NCBI RefSeq assembly: GCF_036030735.1
Contig: NZ_CP107928.1
Coordinates: 5,828,001-5,892,000, forward strand
Reading direction: 5' to 3'
Source of the DNA: Streptomyces sp. NBC_00425
GTDB taxonomy: Bacteria > Actinomycetota > Actinomycetes > Streptomycetales > Streptomycetaceae
Length of the DNA: 64,000 nucleotides
Shown here: positions 8,527 through 16,698 of the stretch, one piece after another
Position numbering within the stretch: position 1 is the first letter of the stretch
How the letters are laid out: each line of letters starts with the position of its first letter
Translations under genes and position numbers: made by a program
Notes under the pieces: generated by a model
What the model was told of the DNA's origin: nothing
The model's input: the letters and a program-made list of their open reading frames with translations, nothing else
Database searches by the model: none

Positions 8527-9801
8527 GTGCGTCGCCGTCTCATTCAGTCCACCCTCGCCGTGGTGCTCGTGGTCATCGCGGTGTTCGGGGTGTCCCTCGT
8601 CATCGTCGAGACCCGCACGATCAGCAACAGCGCCCAGGAGCGGGTCGACTCCGAGGCGCTGCGGCTGGCCAGCATCGTGGACAGCCGGCTGGTCGGCTCG
8701 GAGAACGTCACCCCGGCGATACTGCGCGACCAGGTCACGCAGGACCGTTACGCCGAGATCCGCATCCCCGGCCGGCCGGTCATCGAGGTCGGGACCAAGC
8801 CCACCGGCGATGTCATCAGGGCGCAGGCCAGGGGCGAGGAGGGGGAGACCGTCCTGGTCCAGGAGCCGCGCTCCACGGTGACCCGGGAGGTCGGCCGCAC
8901 CCTGCTGATCATCGCCCTCGTGGCGCTGCTCGCGGTGGTCGCCGCGGTCCTGCTGGCCATCCGCCAGGCCAACCGCCTCGCCTCCCCCCTGACCGACCTC
9001 GCCGAGACCGCCGAACGCCTCGGCTCGGGCGACCCGCGCCCCCGCCACAAGCGGTACGCCGTCCCCGAGTTGGACCGGGTCGCCGACGTCCTCGACTCCT
9101 CGGCGGAACGCATCGCCCGTATGCTCACCGCCGAACGACGGCTCGCGGCGGACGCCTCCCATCAGCTGCGCACCCCGCTGACGGCCCTGTCGATGCGCCT
9201 GGAGGAGATCACCCTCACCGACGACCCCGACACGGTGAAGGAGGAGGCCACGATCGCGCTGACCCAGGTGGAGCGCCTGACGGACGTCGTGGAACGCCTT
9301 CTGACCAACGCCCGGGACCCGCGTACCGGCTCCGCCGTCACCTTCGACCTCGACGAGGTCATCCAGCAGCAGCTCGCCGAGTGGCGGCCCGCCTACCGCG
9401 GTGACGGCCGGGCCATCGTCAGCTCCGGCAAACGCCACCTGCGCGCGGTGGGCACGCCCGGCGCGGTCGCCCAGGTCCTGGCCGCCCTGATCGAGAACTC
9501 CCTCATGCACGGCGGCGGCACGGTGGCGCTGCGCACCCGGGTCATCGGCAACCAGGCCGTCGTGGAGGTGACCGACGAGGGGCCGGGCGTCCCCGCCGAC
9601 CTGGGGGCCCGCATCTTCGAGCGGGCGATCAGCGGCCGCAACTCCACCGGCATCGGCCTGGCCGTGGCCCGCGACCTGGCCGAGGCGGACGGCGGCCGTC
9701 TGGAGATGCTCCAGGCGCAGCCCCCCGTCTTCGGCCTGTTCCTGTCCCGCACGGCCCCGCAGACGCGCACGGCGAACGACGAGGAGCCGACCGTCAGATG
9801 A
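8527..9801 (+). CDS. Membrane sensor histidine kinase
   Basis: A 424-aa kinase: transmembrane helix 1 (about 8-28), a short extracytoplasmic sensor (about 29-122), helix 2 (about 124-145), HAMP linker, dimerisation domain with H212 in DASHQLRTPL, and a catalytic domain with the N-box IENSLMHG, DEGPG and GIGLAVAR. It should phosphorylate the adjacent response regulator. GGAGGG lies 5 nt before the GTG. The small sensor domain has no recognisable ligand fold. Its last 9 codons form the first unit of a 26-nt tandem repeat that runs on past the stop. Confidence 0.94.
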   Translation: MRRRLIQSTLAVVLVVIAVFGVSLVIVETRTISNSAQERVDSEALRLASIVDSRLVGSENVTPAILRDQVTQDRYAEIRIPGRPVIEVGTKPTGDVIRAQARGEEGETVLVQEPRSTVTREVGRTLLIIALVALLAVVAAVLLAIRQANRLASPLTDLAETAERLGSGDPRPRHKRYAVPELDRVADVLDSSAERIARMLTAERRLAADASHQLRTPLTALSMRLEEITLTDDPDTVKEEATIALTQVERLTDVVERLLTNARDPRTGSAVTFDLDEVIQQQLAEWRPAYRGDGRAIVSSGKRHLRAVGTPGAVAQVLAALIENSLMHGGGTVALRTRVIGNQAVVEVTDEGPGVPADLGARIFERAISGRNSTGIGLAVARDLAEADGGRLEMLQAQPPVFGLFLSRTAPQTRTANDEEPTVR

Positions 9802-9930
9802 GCGACGGGCGGTCGACGGTCACATGAGCGACGAGGATCCGGACGTCAGCTGAACGACGTGGAGCCGGACATGACATGAGCGACGTGGAGCCGAGCGTCG
9901 GATGAGCGACGGGGAGCCGAGCGTCGGACG
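9775..9930 (+). repeat. Six-unit 26-nt tandem repeat spanning the kinase stop codon
   Basis: Six consecutive units of exactly 26 nt: 9775-9800, 9801-9826, 9827-9852, 9853-9878, 9879-9904 and 9905-9930. The approximate unit is ARCGACGNGGAGCCGRNC plus GTCRNATG. Unit 1 encodes the kinase C-terminus (NDEEPTVR); the stop TGA lies at the 1/2 junction and ATGA, CTGA or similar recurs at later junctions. Units 5 and 6 are the most alike and units 2-3 the most diverged. As 26 is not a multiple of 3, the array is not a coding repeat. Confidence 0.9.
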
Positions 9931-10019
9931 AGGGCGGCGGACCCGCGCCCCGGCTCGGCAGCCCGAGCGGGCCCGGCGACCCGCGCAGGCTCCGCGGCCC
10001 CTGCGGCCCAGGGGCGGAC

Positions 10020-10535
10020 TCAGCCGACCCGCTGCGACGCCTTCGGCGCGGGCCTCCTGGCCTGCTCGGCCACCGCGCGGAACGGCTCCGCGCCGGACAC
10101 GGGCTCCGTCACGGGCAGCGCCCGGAAGACCCACGTGCGGTAGGACCAGAACCGGAACAGCGTCGCGACCCCGATGCCGACGAACTTGAACACGTTGTTC
10201 TGCAGCGGGCTGTCCCAGCCGAAGCCGTACGTCGCGGTGAACAGCAGCCCGTTCTCGATGACCAGGCCGACCGCGCTGAACGCCATGAACAGCGTCAGTT
10301 CCCTCGTGCGCCCGCCCTTGTCGCGGTCACGATAGGTGAAGTAGCGGAACCCCACGTAGTTGAAGACGATCGACACGACGGTCGCCAGCACGCTCGCCCG
10401 CACCACCTGCAGATCGGTGAGATGGCGGACGAGGTTGAACACGCCGAGGTTGACCAGCAGTCCCGCGCCGCCCACGGCTCCGAACTTGGCCAGCTCGTGG
10501 ACGAGCCTCTTCAGCCCCGAGGAACCATGCGCCAT
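10020..10535 (-). CDS. GtrA-family polytopic membrane protein
   Basis: A 171-aa protein with four predicted transmembrane segments: FGAVGGAGLLVNLGVFNLV, SVLATVVSIVFNYVGFRYFT, LFMAFSAVGLVIENGLLF and NNVFKFVGIGVATLFRF. The RYFTYRD and YRTWVF motifs after helices 2 and 4 are typical of GtrA, thought to help move lipid-linked sugars across the membrane. It may serve envelope glycosylation with the glycosyltransferases elsewhere in the window, but it is not in an operon with them. It is divergent from purK. Confidence 0.9.
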   Translation of the reverse strand: MAHGSSGLKRLVHELAKFGAVGGAGLLVNLGVFNLVRHLTDLQVVRASVLATVVSIVFNYVGFRYFTYRDRDKGGRTRELTLFMAFSAVGLVIENGLLFTATYGFGWDSPLQNNVFKFVGIGVATLFRFWSYRTWVFRALPVTEPVSGAEPFRAVAEQARRPAPKASQRVG

Positions 10536-10721
10536 GGTCGTACAGGCCCCCGTCCGGGTTCGGTTTCGTCAACCCAGCCATGCTAACCACCACTCTTGCC
10601 GGTTTCCTGTGGTCCCGCTCACCGGACCGCCCCCGGCGGGGCAGATGCGGTGATACGGCGGGTATGAGCAGGGAAAGGCGCCGGTAAGAGGCGCGGGATC
10701 CGGCCGCGCCGTCGTGGCCGA

Positions 10722-10727
10722 TACCCT
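10722..10727 (+). promoter_or_regulatory. Candidate -10 box of a leaderless purK transcript
   Basis: TACCCT ends 6 nt before the purK GTG, the spacing expected for leaderless actinobacterial genes. The -35 region is weak, and the G-run before the start might instead act as a poor ribosome site. Confidence 0.35.
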
Positions 10728-10733
10728 GGGGGC

Positions 10734-11873
10734 GTGACGTTCCCGGTAGTCGGCATGGTCGGCGGGGGCCAGCTCGCTCGTATGACACACGAGGCGGGCA
10801 TCCCGCTCGGCATCAGGTTCAAGCTCCTCAGTGACACCCCACAGGATTCCGCGGCGCAGGTCGTGAGCGATGTCGTCATCGGCGACTATCGCGATCTCGA
10901 CACGCTCCGTGAGTTCGCACGCGGGTGCGACGTGATCACTTTCGATCACGAACACGTTCCCACCGAGCATCTCCGGGCGCTGGAGGCGGACGGCATCCCC
11001 GTCCGCCCGGGCCCCGACGCGCTGGTGCACGCCCAGGACAAGGGGGTGATGCGCGCCAGACTCGACGCGATCGGCGTCCCGTGCCCACGGCACCGGATCG
11101 TGACCGACCCGGCCGACGTGGCCGCCTTCGCGGCCGAGGGCGACGGCTTCCCGGTGGTCCTGAAGACCGTCCGCGGCGGTTACGACGGCAAGGGCGTGTG
11201 GGTCGTCGACTCCGTCGACGAGGCCGCGGACCCCTTCCGGGCCGGCGTCCCCGTCCTGGCCGAGGAGAAGGTCGACTACGTGCGCGAGCTCGCCGCCAAC
11301 GTCGTGCGCTCCCCGCACGGCCAGGCGGTCGCGTACCCGGTCGTCGAGTCCCAGCAGGTCGGCGGCGTCTGCGACACCGTGATCGCCCCGGCCCCCGGCC
11401 TGGACGAGGCCCTCGCGCTGCGGGCCGAGGAGATGGCCCTCAGCATCGCCAAGGAACTGGGCGTCGTGGGCCACCTCGCGGTCGAGCTGTTCCAGACCCG
11501 CGACGGCCGCATCCTCGTCAACGAACTGGCGATGCGCCCGCACAACTCGGGCCACTGGTCGATGGACGGCGCGATCACCTCGCAGTTCGCCAACCACGTC
11601 CGCGCGGTCCTGGACCTCCCGCTCGGCGACCCGCGCCCGCGCGCCCCCTGGACGGTCATGGTCAACGTCCTCGGCGGCGACTACCCGGACATGTACTCCG
11701 CGTACCTGCACTGCATGGCCCGCGACCCCCAGCTGAAGATCCACATGTACGGCAAGGACGTGAAGCCCGGCCGCAAGGTCGGCCACGTCAACACCTACGG
11801 CGACGACCTGGACGACGTCCTCGAGCGGGCACGTCACGCAGCCGGTTACCTGAGAGGCACGATCACCGAATGA
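10734..11873 (+). CDS. purK: 5-(carboxyamino)imidazole ribonucleotide synthase
   Basis: A 379-aa ATP-grasp enzyme of purine synthesis that carboxylates AIR to N5-CAIR using ATP and bicarbonate. Visible features are the N-terminal [13 protein letters not shown], the ATP-grasp segment [19 protein letters not shown] and [12 protein letters not shown] near the metal and substrate site. The stop overlaps the purE ATG (ATGA), so the two subunits of the bacterial N5-CAIR route are translationally coupled. Start is GTG at 10734. Confidence 0.96.
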   Translation: MTFPVVGMVGGGQLARMTHEAGIPLGIRFKLLSDTPQDSAAQVVSDVVIGDYRDLDTLREFARGCDVITFDHEHVPTEHLRALEADGIPVRPGPDALVHAQDKGVMRARLDAIGVPCPRHRIVTDPADVAAFAAEGDGFPVVLKTVRGGYDGKGVWVVDSVDEAADPFRAGVPVLAEEKVDYVRELAANVVRSPHGQAVAYPVVESQQVGGVCDTVIAPAPGLDEALALRAEEMALSIAKELGVVGHLAVELFQTRDGRILVNELAMRPHNSGHWSMDGAITSQFANHVRAVLDLPLGDPRPRAPWTVMVNVLGGDYPDMYSAYLHCMARDPQLKIHMYGKDVKPGRKVGHVNTYGDDLDDVLERARHAAGYLRGTITE

Positions 11874-12391
11874 GCCCTGTCGTAGGCATCGTCATGGGGT
11901 CGGACAGCGACTGGCCCGTCATGGAGGCCGCAGCCCAGGCCCTCGACGAGTTCGAGATCGCGTACGAGGTCGACGTCGTCTCGGCGCACCGCATGCCGCG
12001 CGAGATGATCGCGTACGGCGAGCAGGCGGACGGGCGCGGACTCAAGGTGATCATCGCGGGCGCCGGCGGCGCGGCCCACCTGCCCGGCATGCTCGCCTCC
12101 GTCACCCCGCTGCCGGTGATCGGCGTGCCCGTGCCCCTGAAGTACCTGGACGGCATGGACAGCCTGCTGTCCATCGTGCAGATGCCGGCCGGCGTGCCCG
12201 TCGCGACCGTCTCCGTCGGCGGCGCGCGCAACGCCGGCCTGCTGGCCGCCCGCATCCTCGCCGCGCACGACGAGGAGCTGCTCGCCCGGATGCGCGAGTT
12301 CCAGCAGGAGCTGGGCGAACAGGCCACCGAGAAGGGCAAGCGCCTGCGCGCCAAGGTCGAGGGTTCGAACGGCTTCGGCTTCGGGAAGTGA
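11870..12391 (+). CDS. purE: 5-(carboxyamino)imidazole ribonucleotide mutase
   Basis: A 173-aa class I PurE converting N5-CAIR to CAIR. The family signature is complete: [10 protein letters not shown] for substrate phosphate binding, SAHRMPREM with the catalytic His, and [17 protein letters not shown]. It is coupled to purK by ATGA overlap and its own stop overlaps the GTG of the following dipeptidase, so all three are probably one transcript. Confidence 0.97.
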   Translation: MSPVVGIVMGSDSDWPVMEAAAQALDEFEIAYEVDVVSAHRMPREMIAYGEQADGRGLKVIIAGAGGAAHLPGMLASVTPLPVIGVPVPLKYLDGMDSLLSIVQMPAGVPVATVSVGGARNAGLLAARILAAHDEELLARMREFQQELGEQATEKGKRLRAKVEGSNGFGFGK

Positions 12392-13587
12392 CGGGCGACG
12401 TGAGCGAGCCGACCTCACTGGCCGCCGCCCGCGAGCTCCTGCGCGAGTTCCCGGTCGCCGACGGCCACAACGACCTGCCCTGGGCGCTGCGCGAACAGGT
12501 CCGCTACGACCTCGACGCCCGTGACATCGCCGCCGACCAGCACGCCCACCTGCACACCGACATCCCCCGGCTGCGCTCGGGCGGGGTCGGCGCGCAGTAC
12601 TGGTCGGTGTACGTGCGCTCGGACCTGCCCGACGCGGTCCCGGCGACGCTGGAGCAGATCGACTGCGTCCGGCGGCTCGTCGCCCGCCACCCGCGCGACC
12701 TGCGTGCGGCGCTGACGGCCGCCGACATGGAGGCGGCGCGCGCGGAGGGCCGGATCGCCTCGCTGATGGGCGCGGAGGGCGGTCACTCCATCGCCAACTC
12801 GCTGGGCACGCTGCGCGGGCTGTACGCGCTCGGCGTGCGCTACCTGACGCTCACCCACAACGACAACGTGGACTGGGCGGACTCCGCGACCGACGAGCCG
12901 GCCGTCGGCGGGCTGACCGCCTTCGGCCGCGAGGTCGTGCGCGAGATGAACCGCGAGGGCATGCTGGTCGACCTCTCGCACGTGGCGGCGACCACCATGC
13001 GGGACGCGCTCGACGCGACGAGCGCGCCGGTGATCTTCTCCCACTCCTCCGCGCGCGCGGTCTGCGACCACCCGCGCAACGTCCCGGACGACGTCCTGGA
13101 GCGGCTGCCCGCCAACGGCGGCATGGCGATGGTGACGTTCGTGCCGAAGTTCGTCCTGCAGGAGGCGGTCGACTGGACGGCCGCGGCCGACGACAACATG
13201 CGCGACCACGGTTTCCACCACCTCGACACCACCCCCGAGGCGATGAAGGTGCACCGGGCCTTCGAGGAGACCCACCCCCGGCCGATCGCCACCGTCGCCA
13301 CGGTCGCCGACCACCTCGACCACATGCGCGAGGTGGCCGGCGTCGACCATCTCGGCATCGGCGGCGACTACGACGGCACGGCCTTCACCCCCGAAGGGCT
13401 GAACGACGTCTCCGGGTACCCCCGCCTGATCGCGGAGCTCCTCGACCGCGGCTGGTCGGCCGCCGACCTCGCCAAGCTGACCTGGCAGAACGCGGTGCGC
13501 GTGCTGGGTGCGGCGGAGGACGTGGCCCGGGACCTGCGGACCACGCGCGCGGCGTCCCACGCGACGATCGGGTCGCTGGACGGCTGA
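12388..13587 (+). CDS. Zinc membrane dipeptidase, peptidase family M19
   Basis: A 399-aa renal-dipeptidase homologue hydrolysing dipeptides, possibly including D-amino-acid or wall-derived ones. The metal and catalytic positions are intact: HND in [12 protein letters not shown], the bridging Glu in MGAEGGHSI, His in VDLSHV, His in [10 protein letters not shown] and Asp in [10 protein letters not shown]. No signal peptide is visible, so the enzyme is predicted cytoplasmic. GTG at 12388 overlaps the purE stop; an in-frame GTG at 12400 is possible. It is followed by a catalytically stripped paralogue. Confidence 0.93.
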   Translation: MTGDVSEPTSLAAARELLREFPVADGHNDLPWALREQVRYDLDARDIAADQHAHLHTDIPRLRSGGVGAQYWSVYVRSDLPDAVPATLEQIDCVRRLVARHPRDLRAALTAADMEAARAEGRIASLMGAEGGHSIANSLGTLRGLYALGVRYLTLTHNDNVDWADSATDEPAVGGLTAFGREVVREMNREGMLVDLSHVAATTMRDALDATSAPVIFSHSSARAVCDHPRNVPDDVLERLPANGGMAMVTFVPKFVLQEAVDWTAAADDNMRDHGFHHLDTTPEAMKVHRAFEETHPRPIATVATVADHLDHMREVAGVDHLGIGGDYDGTAFTPEGLNDVSGYPRLIAELLDRGWSAADLAKLTWQNAVRVLGAAEDVARDLRTTRAASHATIGSLDG

Positions 13588-13712
13588 CCCCGTCCGACGC
13601 GGGCGGGGGCGGCCGTCCTCGCCCGCGTACCCCCGAACGCCCTGCCCACCGGGAAGAACGCCGCCCCCCGTGCGACGGTGTCCGTACTGCTGATCGACGT
13701 ACGGAGACCGTC

Positions 13713-14951
13713 ATGGCCGACCTCCAGGACGAACTGCGGCCTCTTCCCGAGGCCGGCGAGCCGGCCGACGAGGCGCAGACGGCCCCTTCCCCGGCCGCCC
13801 CGTACACCCGTGGGGCGAGCGGGACCGGCGAGTTCGACGCCGCCGCCCCGAAGGCCGTGCCGGAGCCGGAGTCCGAGCGGGAACGGGGACCGGGACCGGG
13901 GCCGGAGACCGAGCGGGCACGGGAGCCGGAGGGCAGCCCTTTGGAGCGCGCCCGGGCCCTCCTCGCCGCCCACCCCGTCGCCGACGGCTACAGCGGACTG
14001 CCGTGGGCCCTGCGGCACCTGCCCTGGTACGACCTCCAGCTCGGCGAGAGCGCCGTCGACACGGACGTGCCCCGGCTGCGGGAGGGCCATGTCGGCGCGC
14101 TGCTGTGGTCGCTGCATCCGCCCGAGGGCCTCGCCGCCGAACGGGCCGTCGGCGCGACCCTGGAGGAGCTGGACCACGCCCGGGCGGTGATCGCCGCCCA
14201 TCCCGAGGGGCTGCGGCTGGCGCTCAGCGCCGGGCAGGTCATCGACGCCCACCACTGCGGCCGGGTGGCCGTCGTGCTGGGCCCGGCCACGGCCGCCGCG
14301 CTGGACGGCTCCCTCGGCATCCTGCGGTCGCTGCACACCCTCGGGCTGCGCGTCCTGACCCTCGTCGGCGCCTCGTGGGCGGGTGAGGCGGGGCTGACCC
14401 GGTTCGGCGAGGAGGTCGTGCGCGAGATGAACCGGATCGGGGTGCTGGCCGACCTCTCCGGCGCCTCCGACGCCACGATCGGCCGTGTGCTGGTGCTCTC
14501 CAAGACGCCGGTGCTGTGCACCCGCTCCGCCGCCCGCGCGCTGCGCCCGCACCCCGGCAACCTGCCCGACGGGCTGCTCGCCGAGCTGGGCGCGGCCAAG
14601 GGGCTGTGCCTGGTGCCGCTGACCGCCGAGCAGACCGGTCCGAGCGTCCGGGACGTGGCCGACCACCTCGACCACGTCCGCGAGATCGCCGGCCCGGACT
14701 GCGTCGGCCTGTCCGGCACCTACGACTCCGGCGCCGCCCACCCGCAGGGCCTCGCCGACGCCTCCGGCTACCCGCACCTGATCGCCGAGCTGCTGGGCCG
14801 AGGCTGGCCGGAGACCGACATCGCCCTGCTGACCTGGGGCAACATGCAGCGCGTCCTGCGCACGGCCGACTTCGCGGCCCGGGCAGCCCGTGACCGCCGG
14901 GAGCCGCCGACGGCGGGCGTCGCCCAGCTGGACGGCCACCAGGACGCCTGA
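13713..14951 (+). CDS. M19 dipeptidase-like pseudoenzyme
   Basis: A 412-aa protein with a charged, Pro/Glu-rich N-terminal extension of about 70 residues, then a full-length M19 fold clearly paralogous to the preceding gene ([44 protein letters not shown]). Every metal or catalytic position has changed: HND to YSG, the bridging Glu to P/A in VLGPATA, His to Gly in DLSGA, His to Arg in CTRSAAR, and GGDYDG to SGTYDSG. The reading frame is undisturbed over 1.2 kb, so it is probably expressed as a non-enzymatic protein, perhaps a ligand binder or partner of the active dipeptidase. That role is inference. Confidence 0.85.
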   Translation: MADLQDELRPLPEAGEPADEAQTAPSPAAPYTRGASGTGEFDAAAPKAVPEPESERERGPGPGPETERAREPEGSPLERARALLAAHPVADGYSGLPWALRHLPWYDLQLGESAVDTDVPRLREGHVGALLWSLHPPEGLAAERAVGATLEELDHARAVIAAHPEGLRLALSAGQVIDAHHCGRVAVVLGPATAAALDGSLGILRSLHTLGLRVLTLVGASWAGEAGLTRFGEEVVREMNRIGVLADLSGASDATIGRVLVLSKTPVLCTRSAARALRPHPGNLPDGLLAELGAAKGLCLVPLTAEQTGPSVRDVADHLDHVREIAGPDCVGLSGTYDSGAAHPQGLADASGYPHLIAELLGRGWPETDIALLTWGNMQRVLRTADFAARAARDRREPPTAGVAQLDGHQDA

Positions 14952-15005
14952 CACGGCATCCATGCCGCGCGCGGCCTGCACGGCATCCATGCCGCGCGCG
15001 GCTTG
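14952..15005 (+). repeat. Two-copy 27-nt direct repeat after the pseudo-dipeptidase
   Basis: Copies at 14952-14978 and 14979-15005 differ at one base. Each contains a small GGCATCCATGCC hairpin and a GCCGCGCGCGGC palindrome. It begins immediately at the stop codon and could act as a weak terminator. Confidence 0.75.
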
Positions 15006-15179
15006 TGCGGCCCCGCATGGCCCGCACGGCCCCGATGACCACGGCGGCGAGCGTGCGGGCTGTGGCTCGTCCGATGCCGAGGCGGGCCCCGGACGTCCCA
15101 CGCGGCCTCGCGCGTCCGGTGACCGGCCTACGCCGCCGCCGGGGTCGGCGGGTTCACGCGGCCGCCCGGGTCGGCCGGT

Positions 15180-15587
15180 TCACGCGTGTGCGATGCGGCA
15201 GAGGCAGAACGGATGCCCGGCCGGGTCGGCGTACACCAGGAAGTCCTTCTTCTCCCGGTCCTCCAGATCCAGCGGACGGGCGCCCAGTGCCAGCACCCGC
15301 TCGTGGGCGGCGTCCATCTCCTCCCAGGTGGCGCCGCCGTCGAGGTCCAGGTGGAACTGCTGCGGGTTGCGGTCCGCGCGCGGCCACTCCGGCGGGGTGT
15401 ACCCCGCCACCTGCTGGAAGGCGATCCTGGGTCCGTCGGGGACGCGCAGGACGATCCAGTCGTCCTCGCCCTCCTCGCCCTCCCCGGCATCCAGGGAGCC
15501 GCCCAGGACCGCCGCGTAGAACCCGGCGAGCGCGCGCGGATCGGGACAGTCGAGGACGACGGAACGGAAACGGGCTACGGGCGGCAT
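15180..15587 (-). CDS. VOC-superfamily (glyoxalase-like) protein, copy 1
   Basis: A 135-aa protein of the vicinal-oxygen-chelate fold, with RFRSVVLDCPDPRALAGFY at the start and YADPAGHPFCLC at the end. VOC proteins include glyoxalases, dioxygenases and resistance proteins, so no substrate is assigned. The ATG at 15587 has AGGAGG upstream; the longer frame lacks one. It lies 16 nt downstream of a paralogue sharing most motifs, on the same transcript. Confidence 0.88.
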   Translation of the reverse strand: MPPVARFRSVVLDCPDPRALAGFYAAVLGGSLDAGEGEEGEDDWIVLRVPDGPRIAFQQVAGYTPPEWPRADRNPQQFHLDLDGGATWEEMDAAHERVLALGARPLDLEDREKKDFLVYADPAGHPFCLCRIAHA

Positions 15588-15603
15588 GGAGGCCTCCTGG
15601 CGA

Positions 15604-15963
15604 TCAGCACGAGCACAGGCAGAACGGGTGCCCGGCCGGATCGGCGTACACACGCCAGCCGCGCGAGCGGTCCTCGGCGTCCAGCGGCTTCGCGCCGAGG
15701 GCGAGCACGCCGCGCTCGGCCGCGTCCAGGTCGTCCACCGTCAGATCCAGGTGGAACTGCTGCGAGTGCTCGGGCGCGGGCCAGGCGGGCGGAGTGAACC
15801 CGGGGGCGGCCTGGAAGGCCAGCGACCGGCCGTCGGGCAGCTTGAGATCGACCCAGTCGCCGTCGCCCTCCGTGCTGCCGCCCAGCACCTCGGCGTAGAA
15901 ACCGGCCAGCGCGCGCGGGTCGGGACAGTCCAGAACGACGACGCCCAGTTCGGCGAGAGCCAT
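15604..15963 (-). CDS. VOC-superfamily (glyoxalase-like) protein, copy 2
   Basis: A 119-aa VOC-fold protein with VVVLDCPDPRALAGFYAEVL and YADPAGHPFCLC. It differs from copy 1 mainly by lacking a Glu/Asp-rich insert after the first strand. Start at 15963 follows GAGGAGGAG. First gene of the pair; its promoter region is shared with the divergent CGNR gene and contains repeated GGTAAC boxes. Confidence 0.88.
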   Translation of the reverse strand: MALAELGVVVLDCPDPRALAGFYAEVLGGSTEGDGDWVDLKLPDGRSLAFQAAPGFTPPAWPAPEHSQQFHLDLTVDDLDAAERGVLALGAKPLDAEDRSRGWRVYADPAGHPFCLCSC

Positions 15964-15998
15964 GACGCTCCTCCTCGAGTCGAAGTTGCCTGCCAGTC

Positions 15999-16061
15999 GG
16001 TTACCCATAGATGCCGGTAACCGGTAACGGTTACTGCATACTCCCGTATCGGCGGTAACGT
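15999..16061. promoter_or_regulatory. Divergent promoter with five GGTAAC/GTTACC boxes
   Basis: Boxes: GGTTACC (15999-16005), GGTAACC (16016-16022), GGTAACG (16023-16029), GGTTAC (16029-16034) and GGTAACG (16054-16060). GTAAC-G-GTTAC (16024-16034) is an exact palindrome, and the first two boxes form a wider inverted repeat. A possible -10, TAACGT (16056-16061), overlaps the last box and lies 7 nt before the CGNR start. The layout fits autoregulation by the CGNR protein, an inference. Confidence 0.6.
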
Positions 16062-16068
16062 CGCAAGC

Positions 16069-16572
16069 ATGAGTGAGCGATCGGCCGCGCCCGGCGCCCT
16101 GGCTTTGGTCGAGTCCCTGGTGAACACGCTGGACATCGAGTCCGGCGCCGACACGCTGGACACCGCGGAGGGCCGGGCGAGGTTCGGGATCGCCGAAGGC
16201 GAGGCGGCGCACGCCCGCGAGCTCCGGGAGTCCCTGCGCGCCGCCCTGCTGGCCCACGCCGGCCATCCGCCGCACCGCGCGGTGACCCCGCTGAGCGACC
16301 TGCTCGCCGCGGCGCCCCTGCTGGTGACGGTCGACGCCCACGACGGCTCGGCCCGACTCGACCCCGCGGCGGTCGGGACCCCGCTGCTCGCCCGTACGGC
16401 GGCCGCCGTGGCGCAGGCGCTCGTCGAGGGCACCTGGACCCGGCTGAAGGCCTGCGAGGCCGTCACCTGCCACTGGGCGTACTACGACCGCAGCCCGGCC
16501 GGCCGGGGCCGCTGGTGCTCGATGCAGGTCTGCGGGGCCCGCGCCAAGATGCGCCGGTACCGGTCGAAGTAG
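16069..16572 (+). CDS. CGNR zinc-finger putative regulator (ABATE domain)
   Basis: A 167-aa protein: an alpha-helical ABATE-type N-terminal domain (SLVNTLDIESGADTL onward) and a C-terminal CGNR zinc finger (about 126-163) with four cysteines in CEAVTC and CSMQVCG, plus YYDRS and RRYRSK. Such proteins are thought to bind DNA, often as stress-responsive regulators. It is divergent from two VOC genes across a region full of GGTAAC boxes. No Shine-Dalgarno is obvious; the mRNA may be leaderless. Confidence 0.88.
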   Translation: MSERSAAPGALALVESLVNTLDIESGADTLDTAEGRARFGIAEGEAAHARELRESLRAALLAHAGHPPHRAVTPLSDLLAAAPLLVTVDAHDGSARLDPAAVGTPLLARTAAAVAQALVEGTWTRLKACEAVTCHWAYYDRSPAGRGRWCSMQVCGARAKMRRYRSK

Positions 16573-16614
16573 TTCACCGGCCGTCGCACAGGCCGGTGGT
16601 GCAGAATGCAGAAA

Positions 16615-16655
16615 GACGCCGGTTCGGCCGACTGAGCCTCGGCCGAACCGGCGTC
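16615..16655. terminator. Bidirectional terminator
   Basis: A 17-bp perfect stem (16615-16631 with 16639-16655) and 7-nt loop, between the convergent CGNR and UDP-glucose dehydrogenase genes. Confidence 0.85.
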
Positions 16656-16698
16656 GCCCGCACGCGCCCGCGCGGCGCCCCCGCGGGAGCGAAGGGTG

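Noticed and set aside
9775..9930. CRISPR array
   Set aside because: The 26-nt units are contiguous and diverged, with no unique spacers and no cas genes nearby.
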